In this document: positions 42,081 through 53,437 of the stretch, piece by piece
Numbering within the stretch: position 1 is the first letter of the stretch
Layout of the letters: every line of letters starts with the position of its first letter
Assembly: GCF_040183065.1 (NCBI RefSeq)
Contig: NC_091119.1
Location: 61,800,892-61,864,891, forward strand
Direction of reading: 5' to 3'
Origin: Periplaneta americana
Taxonomy: Eukaryota > Arthropoda > Insecta > Blattodea > Blattidae
Length of the DNA: 64,000 bases
Program-made: the position numbers and the translations under genes
Notes under the pieces: generated by a model
Database searches by the model: none
What the model was told of the DNA's origin: nothing
What the model saw: the letters and a program-made list of their open reading frames with translations, nothing else

Positions 42081-43196
42081 GTTTACAGCCAAGTGTCACA
42101 TGTCACGAGTTATTCTAGCTCTTACTTCCATGTGATAAATATGATTTTCATATAAAGAAGCCTTGTCTTTACAAATTTTGCTGAAAATACCAGTTTGCAA
42201 CACTCTTCTTTTGATGAAATTTACCACTTTGTGGTACTATTGAACTATTATCACAGCGCCATGGAGGTGATAGTTTTAAGTACAAATGGTGTTTACTTAA
42301 TATTTCGTGTCATTGATGTACCATATACTTCTATTTTTGTCATTCTCTGTGTGGTATCCAATGGTTTTTAGTGAAATCATCGTTATTTTCAATTTTACAG
42401 TGATTTGTATTTTTCGAATGGGGTTAAGACTGGTCGCACCTTCAAAAGGTTTGGGAACCACTGACCTAATAGATCCTGATAACTAGGCTCTAGAGTTGAA
42501 CAACGATCGAGAAAACGATACTAACAGCGCCCGCAAAGCCGAAAAACAGCACGACGATGTTTTATTACGTCGCGTCCTTGACGTAAAGTCTGATTGTGTG
42601 TCTTCCGAGACTCGATATTGATCATCTCTCGAAGTCCCGAAGTCAGCAGTTGTTTATACCTGACTGAACTTTTATCTACTTCGGCAACTGTTACATATGT
42701 ATAAACAATCAAGTAGCTTATTTGAAACATCTCTACCTTTCAGTGTATAATAATCCGTTCCCCAGTCTTTATTTTATTATTACGTCCTTATTAAAAGGCT
42801 AGGAATTTCCTTTTCATATGTTTAAGATCAAGTGTGCAATCTCAAGTAAAAAGATATTAATGCCATGTTTTATCTTTCTTAGAAATGCAAATTTATTTGA
42901 GATTTTTTTTTTTTAATTTATATAACCATAGGTAATATCATATAATAGAACCAGAACATTTTGATAACTAAGATACTGTTCTGTTTTGTCTTTTTGTCTC
43001 ATTTAAATATTTATATTATTTATTTCAATGATGTATGTTATTCAAAGTTACGAAATTTTTCCACGTCGATCAAATGCTATTTCGAGAATGATGAGCGAGA
43101 CTCGAAGCGCAGCGAGAATGATGAGACGAGACTCGAAAGATAAATGCAACGAACACAGCGAGCGAGAGCGGCAGTTAGTTTTGTTCATCTCTACTA
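42081..43196. other. Unassigned; isolated hAT-like end at 42425-42462
   Basis: GGTCGCACCTTCAAAAGGTTTGGGAACCACTG has the form of a hAT right terminus (inverse CAGTGGTTCCCAAACC), but no left end was found. The GAGCGAGACTCGAAG-like repeats at 43100-43170 look like local GA-rich duplication. No gene seen. Confidence 0.4.
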
Positions 43197-44057
43197 GGCT
43201 CCGTATTCCAGCTACCTAGAGACTGAAGTTAAAGACACATTGGGTATATAGCACTCCGAACACAGGTAATGCAACGGATAAGGATATAAACAAACACGTC
43301 TCGCGGCATGTTCGCGGAGTACAGTCAACTCCCGACATTCTGAAGCTATACTGGTAAACACCTGCTTGAGCCGTGATGTTCATTTTCGTCGTGATCTTTG
43401 CAGTGAATAATAACGTGCATTCGTAAGTTACGTAAGAACATATGCGAATGTCACTTGAAATGATTTTGCATTGCAAGAAATTCTGTCAATGCCACATGAT
43501 GTTATTGGTGCATGATGTAGTAGAACTACGGAATATTCCTATTGTCTGATATTTTTTCTTGTTTCATTAGGATATTGCATATGTCGCTCATCGCTGAAAA
43601 CCACTAATTTTCTATGTACTTTTCTAGAAATCCCCAAAAATGTAGATTATTTAAATTAGTAATTGGGATGTTGGCACTGAACGTCATGGTAGGCTACACA
43701 AATCCATACTAAACGTCGAGTTAATATCTTCATAATTTTCAGATTGTGATGGTATTTTTTCTTTTGGATTACGTTCAAAATACTTTCTGAGCATTTTGAT
43801 ATTGCAGTATCTTTCAGTGCATTGTTTTTGTCACTTTTATGTTTATTTTACACAACTTACATGTAATGTTGACTATATTGACAATGAAAATATTAGTTAC
43901 AATATCCTCAACTATGCCGTGCAATATTACACGGTTGAGCGTCTTACCTAAGGCATTTTACTTCTGCAATGAACCTTCAATCAGCCACAAAGATGTAGAT
44001 ATTTAAATAATACAACTAGTAAGAGCAGTGATCGATAAGACTACTCACTATAACATA

Positions 44058-44664
44058 CGAGGGAGTCAAAAAGTAACCTTAATAATTGTTTCATTAATTG
44101 AATATGTACAGTAGTGGCAAAAAAAAGCCGAACCGGCCCTTGTAGCTGATTTCAAAGCCTTGTTCACTCCAGGGCACGATGGAGTAGTAACTAAGACTTT
44201 CGTGGTTCGAATTCTGCCTGGGAAGGAAACTTTTTTTTGTTCCTTATTCAAATTTATTCCCAATACTTTTCGATTGCAGCGATATTTTACTAATTAATTA
44301 ACTTATTATTCCCAGAACATGAATTTTACCAGCAATCGAAAAGTATTGGGAATAAATTTGAATAAGGAACAAAAAAATGTTTCCTTTCCAGGCAGGATTC
44401 GAACCACGAAACTCTTAGTTACCAGTCTATCGTGCTCTGGAGTGAACAAGGGTCTGAAATCAGCTACAAGGGTCGGTCTGGTTTTTTTGCCACTACTGTA
44501 CAATAAGACTACAAACACTTCATTACTTTTCAACATAGTCCCCACTACGTTCATTGCAGGTGTTCTTGTTTTACTATGTTGAAAAGTGGTGAAGTGTTTG
44601 TAATCTTATTGTACATATCCAATTAATAAAACAATTATTAAAGTTACTTTTTTACCCTCCCTCG
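44058..44664. mobile_element. Mariner-type MITE, TA-flanked, with nested element
   Basis: Left CGAGGGAGTCAAAAAGTAAC and right, inverted, CGAGGGAGGGTAAAAAAGTA; TA at 44056-44057 and 44665-44666. The sequence beside the nested insert (TTTTCAACATAGTCCCCACT) is common in mariner-like insect elements. No transposase. Confidence 0.85.
44109..44498. mobile_element. Fold-back element with tRNA-like sequence in both arms
   Basis: Left CAGTAGTGGCAAAAAAAAGC and right, inverted, CAGTAGTGGCAAAAAAACCA; TA on both sides (44107-44108, 44499-44500). Each arm is about 180 bases and contains a tRNA-like segment with the B-box GGTTCGAATTCTGCC (left) or its inverse (right). The arms meet at a ~50-base centre. 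Confidence 0.88.
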
Positions 44665-44814
44665 TAATTGCGTCCATGTTTTGACTTTCTAGAGGAAGAG
44701 GGAAGAGGATAACTGTATTTTGTATACGAACGTACATGTACTTGCGCTGTGAAGACACATATACTTCGAAACAGGCAACTTCATTCCTGTTTATAGGTAG
44801 CTGAAATACGGAGT

Positions 44815-45942
44815 CTAGTTAGTATAATTTCTACTGTAAGGACAAAAACATTTTTTTCTGAGAAATCTGTGAACTTTCCATCAATATGGCATTATACTTT
44901 TTTGTTACATACCACATGATCGTTTCTCTCTGAAAATATGCAGTGTTATTTCAATTCCCCCTGCATATGTGTCTCTCTTTGTGGACCCACAATGACTTTT
45001 GCGGAATTATTAGACGAATTTTGATTTATTCAGTATAAATGTAGCCTACGAGTACATGACACCTGCTTAATGCTCATTTTTGGTAAAGTTACGTACTAAG
45101 TGACTATTGTAATGTCATTTGGAAGGCCATCCGAATCCAAGGCCTGCTTTGCACGCGTTGAAAACGTAAAGTTCATTATGGTGTTGAGTGGATGAGTCCA
45201 TTGTCTTCCAAACGGGATTGATTATCTAGCTGCACGAGATTGGGAAAGCGGGTTTCAGTTTGAACAATGATAAGACGGCTGATTGACAGACACAGCAGGA
45301 AAAATATAGCGGTCCCAAGGCGGTTCAGGCTGCTGATAACCGTGAATTCATGCATTTTGCAATGTTACACGATCATCTCGTTGAGAGAAGTAGGTTGCAA
45401 CACCAGCGATAAACAGGGCCTGTAGATTTCAACAAATCACCCATAATAGTACTTAAAATTCAAATATTCAGTTCTTTAGACTATCGGTATCCTGACTTCG
45501 ACAAGCTATAGGTAAGAATCGCGATTCAATTAAGGAACTCATCTCTGTCTCGGATTCGAGCTTCAGCAGCTGTGAATGATGTCAATACCGATACACTGTC
45601 AAGGCGTGTTCCTTCAGTAGAACTGCTCACCTTAGAGTGAGGAGAGTGACCAACAAGCTTATGGCTGAGATATTTTGTAAGTCTTGAGACCACTTACAAG
45701 GATGCAAATAACCGAATATCTTTTTATTTTTATTTTTATCCTTCCGAACTTCATTGTCATTACGAAAACTGGAAGTACTTTGAAGTAAATTAAATTCCTT
45801 CTTAGAAACCCTAGTGATCATGACATAAAGGCCTATATTTGTATTTAATATTTTAAGACACTAAACATAACGTTATTAAAATTCAGTTCCATGTGCTCCT
45901 GTTCAAGCATTTATAAGTCTATATTATCATACTTAGGCTGTA
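44815..45942. other. No recognised gene
   Basis: Frames are broken and unrecognised. The stretch 45120-45400 has a somewhat coding-like composition with stops and may be an old transposase fragment. Confidence 0.35.
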
Positions 45943-46161
45943 CCGTAAAGTGGGGCGACTTTGAACGCCTAGGTGACTTAGAACAGTAATTTAGCGCCTT
46001 TCTAAATTAAATGCTGTACCTTATTGCGAAAGAACTGAACTAGTTTATTGACAACTTAAACAGTTTTTTTCGCAATTGGTTACAGCATTTAATTTAGAAA
46101 GGCGCTAAATTAGGCTACAGTTCAAAGTTACCTCGGCGTTCAAAGTCACCCCACTTTACGG
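45943..46161. mobile_element. Fold-back MITE, TA-flanked
   Basis: Left CCGTAAAGTGGGGCGACTTT and right, inverted, CCGTAAAGTGGGGTGACTTT. TA flanks both ends. Inner arms (AATTTAGCGCCTTTCTAAAT and its inverse) also pair, so nearly all 219 bp are self-complementary. Confidence 0.9.
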
Positions 46162-46311
46162 TACGCGAAACAATAATATTGCAATGAAATTATTGCATGT
46201 GCTCTTGATACACACGCATTTTAACCCACTATGTGCAACAATACACAATTCCATGTGGTTCTGATGAAAAGTATTTATATGTTATACTTTTCAACAAACT
46301 GTCATCAGAGT

Positions 46312-46415
46312 ACTGGTTGGATGATCGTTCACCTCTACTGATGCATGTGGACGTGAGGCCAGCAGTCGACTGGTCGACTTTGACTCACTATGGGCTGTGG
46401 AGCGACGGATTATTT
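46312..46415 (+). mobile_element. SINE-2 fragment
   Basis: TGGTTGGATGATCGTTCACC, CATGTGGACGTGAGGCCAGC and GCTGTGGAGCGACGGATT match the body and 3' end of the copies at 12975 and 63597. The 5' part is absent; the ATTTATTT tail is short. Confidence 0.75.
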
Positions 46416-46458
46416 ATTTAAACACAATGTTATAAACTTCATGCTCTCTTGATACATA

Positions 46459-47435
46459 CGGGGTGATTCACGAAGATTTACTGTCATTTACTGTCACTTA
46501 CTGAATTTATTTCCGAAGACATTCTGAGCAAAAAATGTCATATAAACATTTGTCCTGATCTCTGTATTTTCAACGTTACATTACTTTTGAAGTTGTTAGT
46601 AAAATACCTTATTTCTTTGGTTTTAAGGGTAAAAAAAAAATATTAAAAATAGAGAATGAACTATTCAGAAGTGTCATTTCTTTAATCGACTAGTGTTCTG
46701 AAGCTAAATATGTGTTGTCAATTTTTTTGAACAGATTTTATTTTTCAATTATTAACTAAAATTTTCATCATTCTTACGCATTTATAAAAAAATTGTTACA
46801 AATCATACGACTTTAGGAACTTGATTCTTTACAGTTTAATTATGCAACCTTATGTACAATCTCAAAGAATTTACAAGAGAGTGGCGTGATTTGTAACAAT
46901 GTTGGGATAAATGCGTAAGAAAATGTAATTTTGTAGTTAAAAAAAAAAAAGAATCTGTACGGAGAAACTATGGAATTCACAACACATTTTTAGCTTCAGA
47001 ATACTAGCTAATTAAAGAAATACGACTTTAGGAACTTGATTCTTTACAGTTTAATTATGCAACCTTATGTACAATCTCAAAGAATTTACAAGAGAGTGGC
47101 GTGATTTGTAACAATGTTGGGATAAATGCGTAAGAAAATGTAATTTTGTAGTTAAAAAAAAGAATCTGTACAGAGAAACTATGGAATTCACAACACATTT
47201 TTAGCTTCAGAATACAAGCTAATTAAAGAAATGATATTCCTGAATAGTTCATTCTTTATCTGTAATATTCTTTTATCTTTAAGACTTAAGAATAATGGTA
47301 TTTTACAAACAATTTTAAATTAGTGTAATTCTGAAAATATTGAGATTAGGACAAAAGTTTATATGACATTTTTTGCTCAGAAAGTCTTCGGAAATAAGCT
47401 CCGTAAGGGACGGTAAATGCTCGTGAATTACCCTG
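46459..47435. mobile_element. Fold-back element with internal duplication
   Basis: Left CGGGGTGATTCACGAAGATT and right, inverted, CAGGGTAATTCACGAGCATT. TA lies at 46457-46458 and 47436-47437. The inverse match continues through the AAAAATGTCATATAAAC region, roughly 150 bases. No coding frame. Confidence 0.87.
46806..47231. repeat. Near-exact ~215-bp tandem duplication
   Basis: The unit starting TACGACTTTAGGAACTTGAT occurs at 46806-47020 and 47021-47231. I found two substitutions and a poly-A length difference (12 versus 8) between the copies. It lies inside the fold-back element. Confidence 0.93.
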
Positions 47436-47795
47436 TATAACTTCCTGCTTTGAAAACCCTAAAAACAGCTATATGATAATTTAAAATCGACAGTCTTCTT
47501 ATACAAAAATGTATAGGCTACGTCACATATTTAAGTCACTATGCGTAACAATATTTAAATTAATTTCCTTGTGCTGCTGAACACGTAGTTCAGAGTCATA
47601 CTTTTAAAGAACCTATCAACAACAATATAGCACATTCAATGTGAATCCCTCCCCCCCCCCCCAAGCACAACATGATAGCAAAATTCTATTTGAGAAAACC
47701 ATGTGTTCTTGATACATGATTTTCATATGTTTAAGACAATGCACACAAAAACATGGCTATTAAAATTACATACGCCCCTGATACAAGTATTGTTC
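47436..47795. other. AT-rich spacer with poly-C
   Basis: Contains a C12-14 run at 47649-47662. No gene. Confidence 0.5.
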
Positions 47796-48000
47796 ACCAA
47801 TGTGTAGTAACGGTTAGCACGTCTGACTGTGAAAGGAGTGGGGTTGGGTTCAAATGCCGGAAGAGAGAAGTTATCTCGTTGAGGTTTTTCCAAAGTTTTC
47901 CCTCCAACCAACTGAAGCAAAATTGCTGGGTAACTTTCGGCATTGACCCTCGAATTCATTTCGCCATAATAATTACACTGGCCCTCTTTCATCATCATCT
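47796..48000 (+). mobile_element. tRNA-derived SINE-1-related, diverged copy
   Basis: Head TGTAGTAACGGTTAGCACGT with B-box GGGTTCAAATGCCGG, then GTTGAGGTTTTTCC, GGGTAACTTTCGGC and a CTCGAATTCATTTCGCC end. Same architecture as SINE-1 but clearly older. A target duplication was not found. Confidence 0.8.
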
Positions 48001-49190
48001 CCGTTTCTTTCCTATATTTCGGGCTTGCTCTGATGTAGAGTCGGCTGCGGACCGCCATCGACCTTGGATCCCGTGGATATGTGGTCATTCGTTGCTGGTG
48101 GTAGTGCTATGCAATGTGGACTTTCCACTGGACTCGTGGTAGCTCGTGGGGACAAGGAAGGCGGTGAGGCCTACACGGAAAGGTAGGCTATAGGGGAGTT
48201 GGGAGAAGACGCGCAGGGCGATCAGTAGCGCGGGAGACCTTAGGACATGCACACCATTCCAACCCCCGAAGGGGAACTAATGGATAGACAGATAACATAT
48301 CTGTTGGTATAAAACGCTTTTAATCTTACTAACATATTGAAATTTCATATGAGACACCCAATGCTCTTGGTACTTGTATTTATATATTATGTTTTAAAGA
48401 CATTACAATATGTTATCCAAATTACACAAATGTAATGAACAGAACTCAAGTAGGTAATACTATATTTACGCAACGTAACTGTGATGTGAAACAGAGTTAG
48501 AGGTACTTATTGTGCAGAACATGGGGTAACCCTAAACACTTCAGCCCAAGTAGACGTTTTTAATAGCATGAGTTGTGTACCGATTATGTTGCTCCACCAT
48601 CCGCCATAACACGTATTACTCTCCACTCATCAAATCCACATAACATACCTCTGATGATGGTCTGCCCTGCCTCAGAAATATATGAGTCGTCACGTCTACA
48701 TACGAAAGAAAGAACCTGGAGGGCTACGGTGTCCCTTATGCAAATCTACGAGTCATTGAGAATCCATACCACTGCCATCTACCAATATATGGACAAACCC
48801 CGAGAAACACCCAGCATGGCGGACAATCGATTGGGCGTCACGTAAACATTAGTGGTGCCCTATTTTTTCGAGATGATAATGAAAATGGAATTGTGGAGAA
48901 TGTTGGAGGAATTACGAGGGAAAGAAAATTCCTCACAACTTTGATTTTCTCAATCACAAAAGTACTGTACCACTTTAACTTACATCCGCAGTCAACGTAT
49001 AAGCTAGCACTACCAACTGACGTAGTACCCAAGGCGGCAGTGATGCGAGTGTAAATCACTGCGAGATTCACACCTACTGTAGTTGTTCAAGACTGCACAG
49101 TCATGACTTGAAGTATGCAACATGACGATTGCGCGGATCACTAGAGCCTAAATAAGACGAATGAACTCTTTTGAATCTAATATTCAAACT
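48001..49190. other. No recognised gene
   Basis: 48000-48280 is GC-richer (GGATCCCGTGGATATG, then GGCGATCAGTAGCGCGGGAG) and may be part of another repeat. The 90-residue frame at 48573-48845 has two similar phrases (IYESSRLHT, IYESLRIHT) that reflect a local duplication, and no domain. Confidence 0.4.
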
Positions 49191-49193
49191 ACA

Positions 49194-49620
49194 TTAAGAA
49201 AACGAAAGAAAGAAAGAAAAAAAGAAAGAAAAGAAAAGAAAAGAAAGAAAAAGAAACAAAGAAAGAACGAAAAAGAAAGAGAAAAGAAAAAAAGAAAGAG
49301 AGAAGGAAAAAAGAAAGAAAAAGAAAAGGAAAAAAGAAAGAAAAAAGAGATAAGGAAAAAGGAAAAAGAAAGAAAAAAGAGATAAGGAAAATAAAGAAAG
49401 AAAAATAAACAAAGAAAGAAAGAAAAAGAAAGAGAAAAGGAAAAAGAAAGAAAGAAAAAGAAAGAGAAAAGGAAAAAGAAAGAGAAATAAAGAAGGAGAA
49501 AAAAGAGAGACAGAAAAAAGAAAGAAAGGAAAGGAAAGAGAAAAGGAAAAAAGAAAGAAAGAAAGAAGGAAAAAGAAAGCTAGTAAGAAAGAAAAAGAAA
49601 GAGAAAAAAAGAGACAGAAA

Positions 49621-49700
<80 letters not shown>

Positions 49701-49710
49701 AGAAAGAGCT
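49194..49710. repeat. ~510-bp polypurine (GAAA)-type tract
   Basis: Almost pure A/G on the plus strand with very few pyrimidines. It is an irregular mix of GAAA, GAAAAA and GGAAAAA blocks, ending in a perfect (GAAA)n run at 49620-49698. Long frames across it on both strands are artefacts of composition. Confidence 0.95.
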
Positions 49711-49714
49711 GGAA

Positions 49715-51126
49715 ATGGACTCAGCCACTTTCATTGAGGAAAATTACGAACAACAAATGTCACACTGTTTGGAACATTAATATATTTGGTGGACAAAGAT
49801 GATTCTTAGTGGTAATTTTTTTCCGGGTACTCCCATTTCTCCTATTCCATCGCTGTTCTATTATTCATCAATAAAATTCATCATCATGCTGTGTTATATG
49901 GTTCTCCTCCCTAGTTCATTGAGGACAACGCTAAAGGGGCGGCAGAAAATAGAACTTCAGCTTCGGCGAATGATTCCTAGATGGGGACTCTTAGGTGAAT
50001 GACGCAGAGCCAAGTACCCGTCACTGGATAAGAAAATAGAATAGGGACAAGTAAGGTTATAGATCCTAAATTGGATTCGTCATGTTAAGTGAACACATCT
50101 TTAAGTTGGAATTATTGGGTGAAACTGAAGAGGTTTTCTTTTATTTTTAATTGTTTTTTTTTTGTAAACATGAGAATTCAGTTTATATATTCTTCTCCCA
50201 GTCTTCTCTACTCTACCTGTTTGGATTCAGTGCAAATGTATCTGAGAAAGTGTTTGCAATTTTATTCAAACATTTCAAATCTTCATGGATGCTCGTATCA
50301 TGTCGGTCAGGACATCTGAATAATCATTTTCACCTAAAAGAATGAGAACAAAATTTGACTGACATACTGCAAAAATGGCATACGGTACATTTGAACTTAA
50401 CAGTATTTTCAGCACGGCGGTACTAAAGAAGAACAAGAACAATAAAAAGAAAGTGATGGCGTGTCTCCTGAAAATGTGACCTTTCGGAATAAAGAAAAGT
50501 CAACTTTTGATTGAGAAAATGTTTGCATAAATCTTAATATCCAGTCAATGCAAAACAGAAACAAATTATCCTCCAAAGAGTCATTTATCTAAGACCAACA
50601 AAGATTCCGTTAGATATAGAATGCAATGACTATTCTCTGAGAACTCGAGCAGTGCTGGTCATCTAAAAAAAATTAGAGATTTATCAGTAGAGATTGATTA
50701 TTTATCGATGAACGTGGAATAATGTAGGGAAGACGTTGACTCGATAAAACATAACGCTTGTGGCTAACAGCTGTCTATGGAGTTACAGAAAATACATATT
50801 GCGTAACACAGGATTGCAGATTAATTACCGGTACATGTAAAGATAGCTGTTATGAAAATGACAAACACTTTCTCAATGTACATGTTAAGAATATCGCGGA
50901 ATTCAGTACTTATTTCACGTTTTGAATAGCATTTTCGCTCATCGTTTATTCCGTTGAACTTTCAGTCAACAGAAGTGCATAAATGAAACATTTCGCAGTA
51001 CATAGATACAAATAAGAAGGAAAGTTCTCTTTCCTGCATTGTACAAAAACGGCATTCTTTATGCTCCAAAGAAAGAAAGTAAGATGTAACATCATGTAGA
51101 CTAATGTAGGTCTACCGATTAAACAG
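49715..51126. other. No recognised gene
   Basis: Mixed AT-rich sequence. GGCGGCAGAAAATAGAACTT and the following segment (49935-50000) look GC-richer but carry no motif. Confidence 0.4.
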
Positions 51127-51618
51127 GTATATATAATCCCTGGTAACGAGGCAGAGGATGCTGCAGCAAGGGTTGGTGCTACAAATGGATATGAAGTACA
51201 TTGGCGCGAGAGGTGACAAGATATTCAAAATCACTTGAAATATAGAATATGGTGGCAATGGGAAGGAGAATGGTCTGCACAAGAGGGAAACAAATTACGA
51301 AGTATAATGAATACTGTTCGAGTTTGGGATTCGTCCACAAGAGCGTCACGACACGAAGAGATTTTACTCACCCGTTTGAGGATTGGCCACTGTCATCTGA
51401 CATATGGCCAACTTCTACGTGGCGAACCTGAGCCTGAGTGTGATATATGCCGTGTTCGACTTACGGTGGGACATTTTTTATTGCATTGTAGAAAGTATGA
51501 CCGTGTCCGTCGACAATATGGAATTCGGCCGACTCTACGTGACGCTCTTGGAAATGATTTTAATTGTACAAATACAGTTTTGAGATTTTTTTATCAAATA
51601 CAGAACTTGAGAGGGTGA
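51127..51618 (+). pseudogene. LINE ORF2 end: RNase H tail and zinc knuckle
   Basis: The frame reads IPGNEAEDAAARVGATNGYE (end of RNase H, HxGIPGNExAD motif), VHWRER, a stop, then YRIWWQWEGEWSAQEGNKLR, WDSSTRASRHEEILLTRLRI, GHCHLTYGQLLRGEPEPECD, ICRVRLTVGHFLLHCRKYD. This is the C-terminus of I/R1-type LINE polyproteins with RNase H, ending in a C-x2-C...H-x4-C knuckle (CDICRVRLTVGHFLLHC). Apart from the stop at about 51217 the frame is open to a natural end (NLRG, stop), so this is a fairly young copy, 5'-truncated. Confidence 0.9.
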
Positions 51619-52020
51619 TTTAATTTTTATTGGCCCTTTTTACTCAACCTCTGGACCCTTTACATCCAGAGGTGACGTTTGTTGTTTTATATTTGTTTCT
51701 TTTATATACATCCGAATATTTTATGAAATTTTATTATTTTGAAATGTGCTATATAATTTGACTCTGGTGGCTTTTATTCTATTGGTTCGTTTTAATACTA
51801 CCTAGGGACTGAGAACTGCTCACTTTTATGATTTTTGTTCATCTCTCTATTGATACTGCATTTGTTTACCTCGTTTATATCATGACAACGTTTTTTTAGT
51901 TCGTTTTAGCATTCAGCTTATTGTACTGTTTATGTTTCAGTTTTGTTACGAATTTTACATAAGGGCGCAAATAGCCATTGTAGCTGACGCGCCCTTTTTA
52001 AACACCACTCTCTGTCTATA
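51619..52020 (+). mobile_element. 3' UTR of the I/R1-type LINE (inferred)
   Basis: Follows the ORF stop directly. Contains TTACATCCAGAGGTGACG and AAGGGCGCAAATAGCCATTG then TGACGCGCCC, a stem-capable GGGCGC...GCGCCC pair. The 3' edge is not defined. Confidence 0.55.
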
Positions 52021-52099
52021 ATAATTGTACACAAATTTACATAGACATTAATATATTATAATCGTTTCTAATCAGTTCACAAAAACAAAATAGTTGAGT

Positions 52100-52975
52100 G
52101 TCAGATACAGCATGAAGTCCCACATAAATTGATAAGATTAGTAATAGGTAACCTCGACAAACACAAAAATTAGAATCAAAATAAATAATAGACTAATCTT
52201 AGTGACGAGTTCTATATCAAGTTTGAAGTCAAAAAGATCCTCTGTCTACCTTATTCACCTTAGTAATTGATTCTGTTCTGGAACATTTTGACCTGACAGG
52301 TAAGAGGTAATATCCACTGGATTTAAATAATGTATTGTATGCACAAATGATCTTATGTAACTGCAAAGACTAAATCTGCTTTAACTGATGCATTTCAACA
52401 ATTGAAAGAAAGAGGAGCACAACATGGACTATAAAAAATAATAATTTAAATCAAACAGAAAATATGAAATGCATTAAGAACATAACAATATAGAAGGTCT
52501 AAGCGTTAACGGAACAGAAATAAAACATATTATCTCTTTAAACTACTATGTTTCTATAGTATATGGCAATAAAACAACAGAACAGGAAAGAAAACAGAAT
52601 ACAGTTCTAGAAAATAAAGCATATTATACAAACCTTCTATTGTTAAAAAAAATTATTATCTAAACAAATCAAGATGAAAATTTATGGAACACTCATAAAA
52701 CCAGAATTAACCTATGGTTCTAAGACCTGGGCCATAAAAGAATTTACAAAATAAAAATGTATTACTTTCGGAAGATAATTGAAATCACCTATTAAGAAAA
52801 GCATGTGAAAGATTCAAACTTAGATGCGAAGATGGTGTGAATTAAAGACATTAAAGAGCTGAAAATTAATATGGAAAAACAACAATTCAGTAAAGAAAAG
52901 AAGAATGGTAGAAAAATGTTGAGAAGGCCAAAGCTTTGTTCTAAAAAGTTGCAGCGTCTGGTGAAGAAGAATCAT
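52100..52975 (+). pseudogene. Heavily decayed RTE-like reverse transcriptase
   Basis: Plus-strand pieces in three frames follow RT order: VPHKLIRLVIGNLDKHK, EFYIKFEVKKILCL (the region before the RQGD-type motif), then LTDAFQQLKERGAQHGL, KIYGTLIKPELTYGSKTWAI and KEFTK. Many stops separate them. The order corresponds to fingers/palm through the TYGSETW region that ends the RT domain in RTE/BovB-like elements. The YxDD catalytic motif falls in a stretch that I cannot read. This copy is much older than the LINE at 51127. Confidence 0.75.
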
Positions 52976-52981
52976 ATTCAA

Positions 52982-53376
52982 CCCTAGCAATACCAACGGG
53001 GGAGGGGGGTACTTTATGCCCACCTTCTCCATAATTTGTATTTTAAATATGTAATTGAATATGAAAAATATGAAAATAGTAGGCATATTGTTAGTTTTGG
53101 ATCCTTGTATCTTATTGTTTTATGGTTTAATAGTTTTCACCGATAGTTTTACTAAAATACGAATATGTCTCAAGGTGGAAAAAAATATCCCCGCTTTGTT
53201 GAAGTAATTGTTCGAAAATATACAATGACATTTCAATTTTCTCTTTTTTTAGAGTACATACAATTTTCTGATTATAAATGTTAAAAACTTGTTCAAAATT
53301 TAACATTTTTGTAGTGGTGACAAAATACCCTCTGTTGAGATTGCGTGTTGTTCAAAATACCTTGGTATTCCTAGGG
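52982..53376. mobile_element. piggyBac-type MITE, copy 2
   Basis: Starts CCCTAGCAATACCAACGG and ends CCTTGGTATTCCTAGGG. The right flank is TTAA (53377-53380) and the left flank is TCAA (52978-52981), one change from TTAA. Shares internal strings such as AATTGTTCGAAAATATACAA with 21894-22244. Confidence 0.9.
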
Positions 53377-53437
53377 TTAATAATGATTTCATTTTTTTTT
53401 AATAAAGCCTATTTAAAATTCATTTAAACGTTATATA

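Larger units (their letters stand above)
43197..44814. mobile_element. Large inverted-repeat element hosting two others
   Basis: GGCTCCGTATTCCAGCTACC at the left recurs inverted at the right (GGTAGCTGAAATACGGAGT). CTAG overlaps both junctions, so a 3- or 4-bp target duplication cannot be separated from the ends. The interior holds a TA-flanked mariner-type element with another element inside it. Confidence 0.7.

Noticed and set aside
42425-42462. Complete hAT element ending at 42462
   Set aside because: Only the right-hand terminus was found; no matching left end or 8-bp duplication.
44066-44582. Three overlapping 65-87 residue frames sharing NLNKEQK and FPGRIRTTK
   Set aside because: The similarity arises because the fold-back arms are inverted copies; not a gene family.
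49161-49734. Long lysine-rich (+) and phenylalanine-rich (-) open frames
   Set aside because: They are translations of the GAAA/purine tract and have no coding content.
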